From Pelagophyceae sp. CCMP2097 (Eukaryota; Sar; Pelagophyceae): a DNA stretch of 64,000 bases. Position 1 is the stretch's first letter, and every line of letters begins with the position of its first letter. The notes under the pieces are model-generated. The model worked only from the letters and a program-made list of their open reading frames with translations, searched no databases and was not told the origin of the DNA. The stretch is taken from contig MU657168.1 of NCBI GenBank assembly GCA_026770575.1, positions 940,750 through 1,004,749 of the forward strand, read 5' to 3'. Position numbers and translations under genes: made by a program. Positions 20,366 to 31,700 of this stretch are shown piece by piece.

Positions 20366-22132
20366 ATGGTCCGGATGCTGGCGCGGGTGGGCCTGTCGGG
20401 GCTGGCGGCCCTGCGGCGGCCGCGCTTCTGCGCCGCCGTGATGCTATCGTCGCGGCGGCCGGCTCGCGCGCTGGCGCTGCGGGCCGCGTCGACGTCGGCG
20501 GGTTTTTCGTCGCCGCTGCTTGTCGACAACGGTTCGAAGACGCTCGTCGGCGGCGAGTGGGTCGGCGCGGCTCAGAAGTTCGACGTGCTTGACCCGGCCT
20601 CTGGCGTCGTGCTGGCGTCGGTGCCGGACTTCACGGCGGCGGACGCGGACCGCGCCATTGCCGCCGCTGCCGCCGGCTTTGAAACGTGGCGGCAGGCGCC
20701 CGCGGCCAAGCGCGCGGCGGCGCTGAAGAAGTGGCACCGCGCCATCCTTGCAAATGTCGACGAGCTCGGCCGAATCATGACGCTCGAGTGCGGCAAGTAA
20801 GTCGCGCCGCGTCTTTTGGCAGCGCCGTGGACTTCCTACGCTAGGCCGCTGGCCGAGGCCAAGGGCGAGGTGCTGTACGCGGCGTCGTTCGTGGAGTGGT
20901 ACGCCGAGGAAGCTGTGCGCATCCAGGGCTCTGTGAATATGGGCACGGGGCGCGACCGGCAGCTGCTGACGCTGCGGTCTCCCGTCGGCGTGGCGGCGTG
21001 CATCACGCCCTGGAACTTCCCCGCGGCTATGATCACGCGCAAGATCGCCCCGGCTTTGGCAGCCGGCTGTGCCGTGGTCATCAAACCCGCGGAAGAGACG
21101 CCGCTGACGGCGCTGGCCCTCGCCGCCCTCGCGCACGACTGCTTCCCGCCGGGCGTCGTCAACGTGGTCACCGCGTCGAGGGACCACGTCGCCCAAGTCG
21201 GCGACGCGCTGTGAGGACCTCTTGAGGGAGGCGGGGCTCTTTGTGACGGTTCTTGCGTAGGTGCGCCTCAACGACGGTGCGCGCTTTGTCGTTCACGGGG
21301 TCGACGGCCGTGGGGAAGATGTTGTATTCGAAGTGCGCGCAGACGGTGAAGAAGCTCGGGCTGGAGCTGGGAGGCAACGCGCCGTTTATTATCTGCGCGG
21401 ACGCGGACGTCGGCGTCGCCGTCGACGCGGTCATGGCGGCTAAATTCCGAAACGCGGGCCAGACGTGCGTCTGCCCCGACCGCTTCATCGTCCACGATTC
21501 CAAGTTGGACGAATTCAAATCCGCTTTGCTGGAACGGCTCGCATTGGTGCAAATCGGCAACGGACGAGATTTCGGTGTCACAATCGGCCCGCTCATCAAC
21601 GCCGCCGCCGCACAGCGAATCGGAAACATGGTCCAAGCCTTTGAGGAGACGGGCAAAGCGCTCCTCGGCGGCACCGCCGCCGCAACAGAACTGCAGAAGC
21701 GCCTCGGGCCGGCATTCTACCCGCCCACAGTCGTAGAGGTCACCGACGCCGCTGCCGCATGCTGGGCCGGCGAGACTTTTGGCCCCGTCGTCGCATTGAT
21801 GCGCTTCAATGACCTCGACGACGCCGTGCGCCTGGCCAACGAGGGCACCGCGGGGCTGGCGGCGTACGTCATGTCCGCCGACTCGATGCGCGCCGTCAAG
21901 CTCGCCGAGAGACTCGACTACGGCATGGTCACCATCAACACGGGCGCCCTCGGCGGCGTCGCGGCGCCCTTTGGGGGCATGAAGGAGAGCGGTCTCGGCC
22001 GTGAAGGCGCCAGACATGGTGAGCGCCTTTTCTGAGATTCTGAGACATCGCCTCGGCCGAGGGCGACCGCCAACGCTAGGCCTCGATGAGTACCTCGAGG
22101 ACAAGGCCATCGCCATCGGCGGCCTCGCATAA
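20366..22132 (+). CDS. Succinate-semialdehyde dehydrogenase (ALDH5-type)
   Basis: Four exons (20366-20796, 20845-21210, 21261-22018, 22080-22132) encode 535 residues. The product matches NAD(P)-dependent aldehyde dehydrogenases of the SSADH subfamily, which oxidise succinate semialdehyde to succinate in the GABA shunt. Visible features: VGVAACITPWNFPAAMITRK (the TPWNFP cofactor region), the Rossmann motif LSFTGSTAVGKMLY, catalytic glutamate in LELGGNAPFI, catalytic cysteine in NAGQTCVCPDRF, and C-terminal FGGMKESGLGREGA with LDEYLEDKAIAIGGLA. The basic, serine/alanine-rich leader (RRPRFCAAVMLSSRRPARAL) suggests a mitochondrial presequence. The start was chosen as the first ATG of that leader; the frame is open upstream. 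Confidence 0.9.
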
Positions 22133-22817
22133 GAAAGTCGGACGCAAGTCGCTCACGCGGACGTCGCATACAATTGGCCACGGATGGGGCACCGAGATCG
22201 TCGGGTTGGAGTGGGTCCCTGCGACTCGCAGTAGTCTGGTACGAGGCTCGACCAACGCCCGGGGCCCAAGGGATGCAGGAGGAGCGTAAGGGTAAAATAC
22301 CGTGAATAAGAGTAATATAATGGCTTATTTTGAATCCCTTCTTGAAATGCGCTGTGTAATTTTATTTTATGACGTTTCTGAAAATTTCGAAAGATCTCAA
22401 TATTAGAACGGTTTCGAATTAACGGTCCAAAAATTTAATGACGAACTTGTGAATCGCGTTGTGCACGACGTGTCGTGTTTTTGGCCATCAAGAGAACCTT
22501 GGGGCCAGCAATGTCCCTCCAGTGTATTGACGAGCCCCAGGAAGGTGCGAGGGACCCCACCTCACGTGTGGCCCCGGGCGCTGTCACGTTGACCAGGTCT
22601 CGTGGGAAACCCGAACGGTTCACCTGATCTATTTGGGCGATTTTGACCCTTCCTCGAGTCCCAGTTTTGTGACAGCAAACAATTGGGTGCGACGCGCACT
22701 AACCGCTGCCAGCGCGGCGGAGTCCTCGGCGTCCGGCGTGCGCGCTAGAGCGGTTGTGCCGGGTATCCGGGGTACAAGCACTTTTCACGCACGGCTGCGG
22801 CGCCTCGTCGCGCCAAA
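22133..22817. other. Intergenic region
   Basis: An AT-rich patch (22290-22450) is followed by ordinary GC-rich sequence before the K+ channel start. I see no gene, RNA or repeat. Confidence 0.5.
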
Positions 22818-25800
22818 ATGCCTTTAACTATGCAGGAAGAGGCGCAGGCGGTATCGCACGCGTGCGCCTGGATCGACGAGACGTCGCCAGGTCGGTTATA
22901 TCCCACCACCGAGGCCCCTCGTTCACGACCACCTTAGGCTACGTGGTCTGGGGCGACGTTCGAGCGGTGCTCGCTTTCTTCACTACCGTTGTGACGACTC
23001 TCCGAATCGCGTACTTCGACGTCGGGGTCTGGCGGCCCGTCCACTTCGTCGAGGCGGCTCTGGATTTGATCTTCATGGTCGATGCGATTTTGCAATACGT
23101 GGTCTTCCCGCGAGACCGCAACGACCGGCCCGTTACAGACGTTGCAAAAAGGCTCGCATGGTTCAAATGGGAGCATTTCGCAAACATGGCCAGCATCTGG
23201 CCCTGGGAGCAGTTTGGGTCCGGCGCGCCCTTTTCGACGCTGACCATGCTCGGCTTTCTCAGACTCGTGCGGCTCAGGTAAGGCGTCTTCGGGAACCCGA
23301 AGCGTGGGACGGGCACCTCGCGGGACGTCGCGGGACGCAGAGCGGATCTTAGGCACGTGGCTGGCGCTTCGGAACGAGCTTCCAAGTCGATTCACGTCTC
23401 GCCGATCACCGTGGCCCTGGCGCGGTTCATCGTGACAACATTTCTCGTCGGCCACAGCGCCGGGTGCGTCTTCTACCTTTTAGCGAGGAAGCACGGCTTT
23501 GGGGACCACACCTGGGTCGGGCGCTTCACCTGCGAGGACCGCGACGGCTGTCTTGACCAGCGACCCGTGCATGAACGATACCTCGAATCTATCTCCTGGT
23601 CGTACATCACGCTGACGACGGTGGGCTACGGCGACGTCTACCCCGTCTCCTCGATCGAGAAGATCTTTACGGTGTTTTACGTCGTCTCTAACGTCTGCAT
23701 CTCGACAGTCATGCTGGCCACGATGACGACGATCATCATGAACCACGAGTCCAAACTCGCCGCCTTCCGCGAGGACTCGCACCACCTCTCAAAGTACTTG
23801 CAGGAGAACGACCTCCCGAGAGACTTGCAGGCGAAGATGCTCTCTTATTTACGTTTGCAGTTTGAGCGCTCTGGCCAGGCACAACTTCAGGCCTCTTTAG
23901 AGGCACGATTCCCTTCCGCGATCAAGATGCAGGTCCTCGAGTCGAGGTTCGAGAAGCACTTCCGCGGCAACGCCGTCTTCGGCGGGGCCTCTAAGCAATT
24001 TTTGAAAAGGGTGATAGCGCGCGCGCAGGAAGGCACGTTCTTGGAAGGCATGCTCATCGTCGCAGAGGGCGACGTCGCGCACGAGACGTTCATCGTTTTA
24101 AGCGGCACGGTGGACTTGGTCGGGAACCTTGGGGAGGCGGACGAGCTCGCTTTTGCGACGTTGGGCGCGGACGCGGCGTTCGGCGCCGTCGCCTTTTTCA
24201 CCAACTCGCAGCAGCAATGGTCGGTCCGAGCCGGGTCTTTGACGACTTGCGTCTCGTTCAAGGACGACGAGCGCGGGTCGCTGGGCGAGCTCTTTCCGTC
24301 TGATTACCGGCGGATTTTGAAGAACCTCGCCGACGTCGCAAAAGACCAAGTCTCCATGATCCAGACTCTGATGCGCCAACGTGCCGAAGAGCACATGGTA
24401 GCAAACGACGACGTATCCGACTGGCCCGAGGCCAACCCGGCAGACGACGCGCCGGCCGAGGAGAGCGCTGATGGGTTTTCCGACGCCCCCAACGACGACT
24501 GGGCGCCGCCGCCCGCGCACCGCCAAAGGCTGAGCCACGACGCGTCCCTCGGGTCGCCTTTGCTCTTGGTCGGCAAGCTCTCTGCGGTGGATCTGGAGGG
24601 CTCGCGCCGCCGGTCCGCGGCCGCGGCGGCGCGGCATCGGAGGGGGCCGTCCTTCTTCCAGGCGCGCGCGGCCAAGCGGACATTCCCTTTGGCGACGGCG
24701 GTGCTCTACACCCAGCGCAACTCAAGGCCGTCGCCCGAGGCGGAGCGGCTCGGCGCGTCGCTGGCCCGATGCCGCGGTACGGCGGCTGAATTGGCGGCGT
24801 GCCTTGCTCGGCAGCAGCAACACTTGACTGCCGTCATGTGCGACTACGCGGCGCGCGGCGACGTCCGCAACGTGCGCGCGCTGCTCCGGTTGCTGGAAAG
24901 GTCGGACGTGAGGCTGTCGGACTACGACAAGAGGACTCCTCTTCACCTCGCTGCTGGCCACGGCGAGCTCGAAACTTTAGGAGTCCTCGCCGCGGCGGGC
25001 TTGGACGTCAACGCCATCGACGTCTTCGGCAACTCGCCGCTGTACGAGGCGGCTTTAAAAGCGAGGGATAAGAGCTGCGTCGCACTACTGAGGAGGCACG
25101 GCGCCGCCCTCGGCAAGGCCGGGCCCGCGCTGGCGGCGGAGTTGTGCGCGTTTGCGACGGCGTCGGACGCGCCCGCGCTGGAGGCTTTGCTTCTTGCAGG
25201 AGCCTCGCCGGACTTGGCGGATTATGATTTACGGACTGCCATCCACTTAGCTTGCGCCGAAGGCAACGCGGCTATCGTTCGCCTCCTTTTAGACAACGGC
25301 GCAGACGTCAACCTTGGAGATCGGTGGGGGTCCACGCCTTTGATGCAGGCCGTCGCCTCCAACCAGGCGCACATCGTCCGCGACCTAGTCCGAGCGCCGA
25401 GAGCCGATTTGGCCGCGACAAACGCCGCGGGCGAGACGGCGATGCGCCTCGCTTTGGACCTGGGCCTCGACGACTGCGTCGCCGTGCTCCGCGTCGCCGG
25501 CGCGCCGCACGGCCTCTCGGCGCACGAGGCTGGGTCTCGCGCCATCTTCGCCGCGCTCTCGGGCGACTCTGCAGCGCTGCGGCGCCTCGTCTCCGCGGGC
25601 ATCCCCGTCGACGCCTGCGACTACGACAAGCGGACGGCGCTGCACTTGGCCGCCGCCGAGGGGAACCTGACTGTAGTGCAGGAACTCGTTGCGTTCGGCG
25701 CCGATGTCAACGCGGTAGACCGCTGGAAGCACGACGCGCTCTCAGAGGCCGTGGACCACGGCCACGCCACCGTCGCCGCGTACCTCGAACTCGTCCTCAC

Positions 25801-25831
25801 GGACCGGCGCGACAAAATACAAGACGCGTAA
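22818..25831 (+). CDS. Shaker/AKT-like K+ channel with cNMP-binding and ankyrin domains
   Basis: Three exons (22818-22890, 22938-23277, 23353-25831) give 963 residues. Transmembrane segments S1-S4 lie in exon 2 (VRAVLAFFTTVVTTLRIAYF; LDLIFMVDAILQYVVF; LTMLGFLRLVRLR), and the second intron falls inside S4. S5 is ALARFIVTTFLVGHSAGCVF. The pore helix and filter read WSYITLTTVGYGDVYPVSS, the TVGYGD signature of K+ selectivity, followed by S6. A C-linker, a cyclic-nucleotide-binding-like domain (GTFLEGMLIVAEGDVAHETF) and a C-terminal ankyrin array (RTPLHLAAGHGELETLGVLA and two or more further groups) follow. This order is that of plant AKT-type inward rectifiers. S4 has few basic residues (RLVRLRHVA), so voltage dependence may be weak. 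Mini-exon 1 encodes the short cytosolic start MPLTMQEEAQ. Confidence 0.88.
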
Positions 25832-25910
25832 ACACACCCCCGCGGGCCCCGTGACGCGCCTTTTTCTGTCTGGACATCGGGTCCCTAATACAAACCATGC
25901 ACATCCTGCG

Positions 25911-25990
25911 CGCGCGTCTCCCTTTTCGAGGCGCGGCGTCGTCCGAGTACGCGCGCGAGTCTCCCTTTTCGAGGCGCGGCGCGGCGTCGT
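25911..25990. repeat. Direct duplication downstream of K+ channel
   Basis: The segment ctcccttttcgaggcgcggc occurs twice (around 25918 and 25961) in the short spacer between the converging channel and GGPPS genes. Confidence 0.75.
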
Positions 25991-26009
25991 TAGAGCGCTT
26001 CCTTAGAGT

Positions 26010-27299
26010 TCACAGGCTGTCGATGTGGCCCGGCGCCGGGGGCGAGTCGGCCGGCGGCGGCTCGGGCTCGTCCTCGTCGACGCCCGTCTGGTTGTGCAGG
26101 TGGTCGATGAGCGCTGCAAGGACGGCGTGGCCGCCGAGCGCCTCAATCTCGGCGTGAATCTCGCCGCGGATGCGCCGCAGCGCCAGCCGCGTGTACTCAA
26201 ACGAACCAGCCTAGCGCAACCGTCCAAAGGACGCGGCCTCTCCCCTCGCTGGCAGCGTCGACGCTTCCGGGTCGAGGCAGGCAAACCCGGGCACGCAAGC
26301 CCGGGCACGCACGCGCTGCATGAAGTCGACGGCGTGCTTCTTCACATCGACGTTCGTCGTCCGCTGCTTCAGGATGTTGAGCAGGCGCGTGTCGTCGGGC
26401 CGCGCGTGCACCGCGTGGATGATGGGGAAGCTACGAAAGCGCGCGTCGGGCGCCGTCGGGCCTCTCTAGGCGGCTCGACGCACGAGAATTTGCCCTCTGT
26501 CAGGTCCTCGCAGTACGACTTGGACTGCATGTACTCGTCGGACCGCAGGTTGACGAGGTCGTCCCGGATTTGGAAGTAGAGAGCGAGGCGGTCCACCAGC
26601 GGCGCAAAGTCCGATGAAGAGTGCTTTGGGTGGGTGCTCAGCGCCTGCATCATGCCCACGGCGAGGCGGAACAGGCCGCCCGTCTTGTCCAGCACCATGC
26701 GCGTGTACTCGGCCTCGCTCGGGCAGGTGCACCGGTCGCGCCAAAGGATGTCCTGGCCCTGGCCGCGGTGCAGCGCAAGCAGCTCCGCGACGAAGACGGA
26801 TAGCGCCGCGCCTGAGTTGAATTCTGCCGCGCGGCTGCCGTCGACGCGCCATCGCGATGGTGGCCTCACGGTTGTCCAGCCGGTGGCACTGCTCGAGTGC
26901 GATGAAGTAGACGTAGTTGGCGCAGTTGAGCGTCGAAGGGATGCTACAGGCGACGCGTCAGAGGGCACCCACGTCCTCGCCGGGCGGCACTCGCCCGAAG
27001 ATGGCGTGCGCGACGGGGACGCCGCGGCGCAGGTTGGAGCCTGCGTTTCGCGCGTGCCGGGGAGGCATGCGCGGCGAAGGGCAAGGGAGCGGACCGTCCT
27101 CGATGTCGTCGACGAGGAGCGAGGCGTTGTGGAGCTGCGAGACGATTGACTTGACGGAGTCTATACCCGCCGGGGGGATCTCCAGCCATTGGTTAAAGGC
27201 ATCAATCAGCTGCCCTCGAATATCCTTGCCCGGCGTCTCCGATATGTACTTGTACGGCTCCAGGATCGAGTCGTCGACGCGGTGCAGATCGCCCGCCAT
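26010..27299 (-). CDS. Geranylgeranyl diphosphate synthase
   Basis: Six exons (27299-27095, 27040-26995, 26943-26870, 26811-26484, 26430-26313, 26210-26010) join to 323 residues. The enzyme condenses isopentenyl diphosphate with allylic primers to C20 prenyl diphosphate. Visible motifs: first aspartate-rich motif DDIED at residues 64-68, followed by [45 protein letters not shown]; second aspartate motif [10 protein letters not shown] at 187-196; [15 protein letters not shown]. The chain begins directly at the catalytic domain with no plastid presequence, so this is the cytosolic, animal/fungal-like form, for prenylation and possibly quinone synthesis. The intron 26944-26994 starts with GC (gcgagt), the only donor keeping the phase and restoring the conserved [13 protein letters not shown] junction. 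The C-terminal tail is Pro/Asp-rich. Confidence 0.9.
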
Positions 27300-27632
27300 T
27301 GTCTCCGATCTGGGAACGCGGCCCGAACGCCGCTCTTCTTCTTCTTCCTGTTTTTTAGCGACTCCGGCGGTGCTTTGGCGATCATTAAGTTCTTTAGTGA
27401 CATGACAGTGCTTCGGACCTCTCGAGTCTCAGTCCGACGAGTCCTCGGGAGTCCACGGCCCCCGTGCCGCGGGGCCCGCGGGGCCGTGCGCATCGATCCC
27501 GCGGCGACCTCCGGGGCCCGGGCCGTCGCCGGACTTGCAGGACCCGGTGGGGCGGGTGGCTCCTCTTGGGCAAGCGACGTCGGCGCCGAATGCTGTTTAC
27601 GCTTCTTCCAAAAGCCTTATGCCCGGCGGTTG
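27300..27632. other. Intergenic region
   Basis: Between the GGPPS start and the 3' end of the unknown gene at 27633, both on the minus strand. I see no gene or repeat. Confidence 0.45.
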
Positions 27633-28576
27633 TCATCGCGGCTCCGCGACGCAGACCAACGTGCAGACGTCCCCGACGCCGATTTGCGTTTGGGGGATGA
27701 GGATCAAGTCTTGCTCCAGCGGGTTTGTGATCCATTTGGAAACGAGGTCCTCCTCGTCTGCAAAGGGGATAACCTATCGTTCTTGTTTCAACGGCACGCC
27801 GCGAAAAGGATCCCAGCATCCCCGCACGTGTCCCGGGCGGCCTCACATTCGGGGTCGTCTCCGGCGCCGGATTTGAGTAGTTGTTGTCGGGCCAGACCCC
27901 GAATCGAAACGTCAACCTGCACCGATCGATTCGACGCCTCTGCGCGCGGATTGCAGTCGACTCACGCCGTCGCCGAGGGCCATGAGTGCGGGTTGTCGCA
28001 TTGGAGCCTTGTTGGATGCGTCTTATGCCGGCCCTCGCCGCGGCACTCGCTACTCACATGACGGCGAGGAGCTCTTGGAAGAGCGACGTTCTCCGATTCA
28101 TGCCCTGGTGGTTCTCCACCTCGATGGGGATGCGGAGCCTGCGTTTTGACGAGTGGAGCGCATTGCAGCCAAGTGGAGTGCACAACAGAAGAAGAAGCGC
28201 ATTCGGTGCACATCTTTCGAGCGAGCGCGCCGTTGCTCCCTCCCGGACACACCTCTCGAGCGTCGTGCGGTCCGGGTCGAACGGGATGATCGTCTGGAGC
28301 CGTTCGGAGAGGCCGCCGAGGTCACCCGTGCCTGAACGTCGCACGGTGGCTGCAGAGGCCCACGCTCAGAGCGCCGCGCTCGGAGGCGCGCACCCGCGAT
28401 GTACGCGTGGTGCACGTGCAGGCCAACGGGGAAGCGCCTGGGCGGAGGTCGTTCGCAAAGCGCGGTTGGGACGGCCAAACGCACCAGATTCGCAGCGTCA
28501 GGCGAGCCTTCTTCGGGCGCGCCAACCGAAACTCGTCGGCCGGGTTCGGCAAGAGGTCGGGGACGGTCGCCGCCAT
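27633..28576 (-). CDS. Unrecognised protein, seven exons
   Basis: Exons 28576-28485, 28437-28394, 28331-28253, 28138-28058, 28007-27966, 27916-27847 and 27773-27633 keep phase throughout and give 182 residues. The joined protein looks like a real globular domain although no single exon does: LRIWRFPVGLHVHHAYIAG, GGLSERLQTIIPFDPDRTTL, IPIEVENHQGMNRRTSLFQE, CDNPHSWPSATALTFRFGVW, PFADEEDLVSKWITNPLEQD, ending VCVAEPR. I do not recognise it. Interval 28139-28252 is 114 nt with no in-frame stop, so it could be coding (220 residues) instead of an intron. The acceptor at 28008 is AAG, weaker than the CAG/TAG used elsewhere. Confidence 0.6.
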
Positions 28577-28672
28577 GCCACAACCACCAAGTGCCCCACG
28601 CTCTTCGTCGCTGAACCGGCTCCTAAGCTAAACACACACCCAGGCCTGTGATTGCGCCCGGCCTATAGGAGG

Positions 28673-30571
28673 ATGCCCAAGTGCGTCGCCCTTGGGTTGC
28701 CGCGGCCGGTTACCCCGCGCGTAGGCATGACTTCTTCTCGCCAAAGGCCATTTCGAACCGCATCAAGTCTAAAGGCCTGCAGAAGTTGCGATGGTATTGC
28801 GAGATGTGCCAAAAGCAGTGCCGCGACGAAAACGGCTTCAAGTGCCACCAGACTTCTGACAGCCACCTGCGGCAGATGCGCATCTTCGCGGAAGACCCGA
28901 GCTCTGTCATGTCCAACTTTTCTACAGAGTTTGAAGAATACTTCATCGAGACGCTGTCAAGGTGTGTTCCAGAGGCCTCGTAGAGCACCCGGCCGATACG
29001 GTCTCTGTGGCCTCTGCGGCGGGCCCGCCGGTGGACGCGCCCCGGCGGCGGCCAGCCTGGCGGTGGACGCCCCACGCCGGCGGACGCGCCACGCCCGCGC
29101 AGGCGGCACGGGACGAAGCGCGTCCACGTCAACATCGTCTACCAAGAGTACATCGCCGACAAGAACCACGTCCACATGAACGCCACGCGGTGAGCGGCTG
29201 GTTGTTTCACTGAATCAGTCGTTGTTTCTCGGAGTGCGCAAGTCGGTGCTTCCGAAGTGCCACGGCCCTCCATCGACGCTTAGGTGGACGACGCTGTCAA
29301 ACTTTTGCATGTACCTCGGCAAGGCCGGCATCGCGGCGGTGGACGAAACAGAAAAGGGCTGGTACATCGCGTGGATCAACCGCGACCCCGCCGCGTGCGC
29401 AGAACGGTGTCCGGGCATCGCAGTGCAACTGTGGGCGCTTGCATCGAGGAAACTGGCGAAAGACTCCGATGGGCGCAAAGTCCTCTGGAGCGCGAGGGAG
29501 GATCCGTGCAGGACCGCCATGCACAGTCTGCCTCGCAGGCTCGCGCGGCAGGCCCAGCTGGACAAAAAGCGCAAGCACGACCTGGATGTGCGTCGATCTG
29601 TCTTGGCGCGGCTTCTTCAAAGGCCGTCCCGTGAATCTCCGGTGCGCCGCTGTTCTCCGGACGGCGGGCCCGATAGGACGAGGAGCGGCAGCGGCGCGAG
29701 CTGCAGCGGCGCGTGCGCGCGGCCGGCGGCGAGGCGGCGTCGTCGGCGGCGCCGGAGCCGTCGGGAGATTTAAGGCGCGACGGCGGTGATTTGGTCAAGG
29801 TCAAGGTCGGCCTCTCCGCGGCGCCGCAGGATGGCGCGCCCGCGCCGGCGCGCGCACCCGCGCTGGCGCGGCCGATTGCGTTTGCGCAGGACTCGGACGA
29901 GTCGGACTCTGCCGAGGCCGCGGCGCCGCCGCAGAAGAAGCGCGCTTTGGACTCGCTCATGCGAGTTGACGCCGAGGCCCGGGCAAAGGTCGCCGACGAC
30001 GAGGCGGCGGGGCGAGGCGCGTCCTGGCTCCACGCGCACATCGTCGTCAAGGTCATGAACAAGCAGCTCGCCGGGGGCAAGTACCACAAGAAAAAGGCCA
30101 CCGTGACCGAGGTGAGGACCGAGGCTCCTTTTATAGAGTCGCGCCGGCTCTTTAGAAGTCGCGCCGGCGCCACAGCGGCGCCGCTAGGTCGTGTCGGACT
30201 TCATCGCCAACGTCGCGATGCACGACTCGGGTGACTCGCTCCAGCTGGACCAGGACGATCTGGAGTGCGCGGACGCCGCCCGGCCGGACCTCCCCGCAGG
30301 ACGCAATTAGGACGGTCATCCCGGCGGCGGGGAAGAAGGTCGTCATCGTCAACGGCCGGTGCCGGGGCTCCGTCGCCACGGTCCTGGACATTGATATTGA
30401 CAGCTTTTCTGTCTCTCTCCGCGTCGAAAACGGTGCGCGCGCCTCTCGCGGCGCCGACCCGAGGGAGGGCGTCTTTTTAGAAAAGGCGCATCGTCGACTG
30501 ATTTAGGCAAGCACAAGGGCCGCGTTCTGGAAAAGGTAGAGTACGAGGACGTCTCGCGAGCCGCGGCCTGA
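28673..30571 (+). CDS. KIN17: KIN17 DNA/RNA-binding protein
   Basis: Nine exons (28673-28680, 28725-28961, 29103-29189, 29284-29394, 29539-29587, 29677-30111, 30188-30264, 30311-30432, 30507-30571) join to 396 residues, the family's usual size. KIN17 is a conserved nuclear nucleic-acid-binding protein tied to replication, damage response and pre-mRNA processing. The zinc finger is intact: C28, C31, H44, H50 within GLQKLRWYCEMCQKQCRDEN. The winged-helix part follows (TKRVHVNIVYQEYIADKNHV, AAVDETEKGWYIAWINRDP), then a helical RNA-binding region. The C-terminal tandem SH3-like domains include WLHAHIVVKVMNKQLAGGKY, HKKKATVTEVVVSDFIANVA and VIPAAGKKVVIVNGRCRGSV. The first coding exon is only 8 nt (M-P-K split codon). 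Confidence 0.95.
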
Positions 30572-30705
30572 CGGCGCGTTGGAGACGCACCAATCGACCC
30601 ACCCGGGGAAACGCCAAAGTGCGGCCGAATGCATCGTCTTTAAGGCGTCAATGGAGCCTCGAACACACAAGCTGAGTCCTCCGGGCAGGGCGCTCGGCGT
30701 GCGTC

Positions 30706-31700
30706 TCAGGAGAGCGCGCAGGCGGCCGAGTCTCGTATGCGCGGGCCGCCGCGCGGGCTCGCGCGCGCGAGCGCGTCCATCTTGGCACCAGAGGCCGCGC
30801 AGACCAATTCGAGGTGGTCGTCGTCGCTCGCCGGCCCGTCAGCGCATTCGTCGGCCTCGTGGGTCTCGGCCAAGAGGCATAGCCAGGCGGCTATGCACTG
30901 AAACACCTCGTCGCGGTGCACCGCCCTGGCCTTGCGCAAAGAGCACTCCGAGAGGACCCAGTCGACGTCGCCCCGCTCGACTTCAAAGGATTGGTGCGCA
31001 GGCACGGCTGTTGCCTTGAGAAAGCCGACGCGGCCGGCTTTGGCGCGGAACGTGCGCTGCGAGATGACGCCGCGCTTGAGCGATTTCGCCAGGGCCCGGA
31101 GCTTGAAGAGTTTGGCCTGGTCGCGCTCGATTGCGGCATCGCCCTGGCAGACGCACGAGCCGTCCGCCAAGGCGCGCAAGAATTTGTGCACCTCGCCCGC
31201 CTCGAGCGCGCCGCTGCCGTTTTCGTCGAACTTTTCGAAGACGGAGTCGAGAAAGGCGCTGCGTCGGACGTAGTCGCGGTACTTTTCTATAGTCGCGCGG
31301 AGCTCCTTGCGCGACACGCTTGCGAGGTCCACCTCGCCTGATATAATGCGCTCATGACAGCCCAAAAGAAAGTCCAGCGCCGCCTCGCTCGCCGCGGGCG
31401 CGCCCGGGTCGAGGTCCAAGAGGAGCAGGCGCTAGAGAGCGGGCCGTCAGCGCGCGGCGTTCGCATACGGCAGCGTATTCCTCGGGGCCCCGAAGCCCGC
31501 TCTAAGACGGTTATCCGACTGGCACGGCGCCTCGCGAGCTCGTGGCGCTCGAGTTTGTTGTTCTGATTGGCGTCGAAGTGTTGCATCCAGCCGTCGAGTT
31601 CTTCCGCGTCCTCTGCCACTTTTTGATCGAGGCGGCCCTGGAGCTCCAGGCGGTGCCGCTTCGTCAGGCCCTTTGCGCGGCAGAGCAGGCGCCGCGCCAT
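30706..31700 (-). CDS. EF-hand calcium-binding protein
   Basis: Two exons (31700-31536 and 31431-30706) give 296 residues. An EF-hand with loop DANQNNKLERHE lies in exon 1 and a second, DENGSGALEAGE, in exon 2 (FEKFDENGSGALEAGEVHKF). Both have acidic first positions and a glutamate at position 12. Downstream is a helical region without further canonical loops (RDQAKLFKLRALAKSLKRGV, KARAVHRDEVFQCIAAWLC). The intron 31432-31535 appears to start with GC (gcgagg). This joins HEL to RLLLLDLDPGAP, restoring the helix that usually follows the first loop. A GT donor at about 31511 would also keep phase but inserts nine unexpected residues. Role beyond calcium sensing is unknown. Confidence 0.75.
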
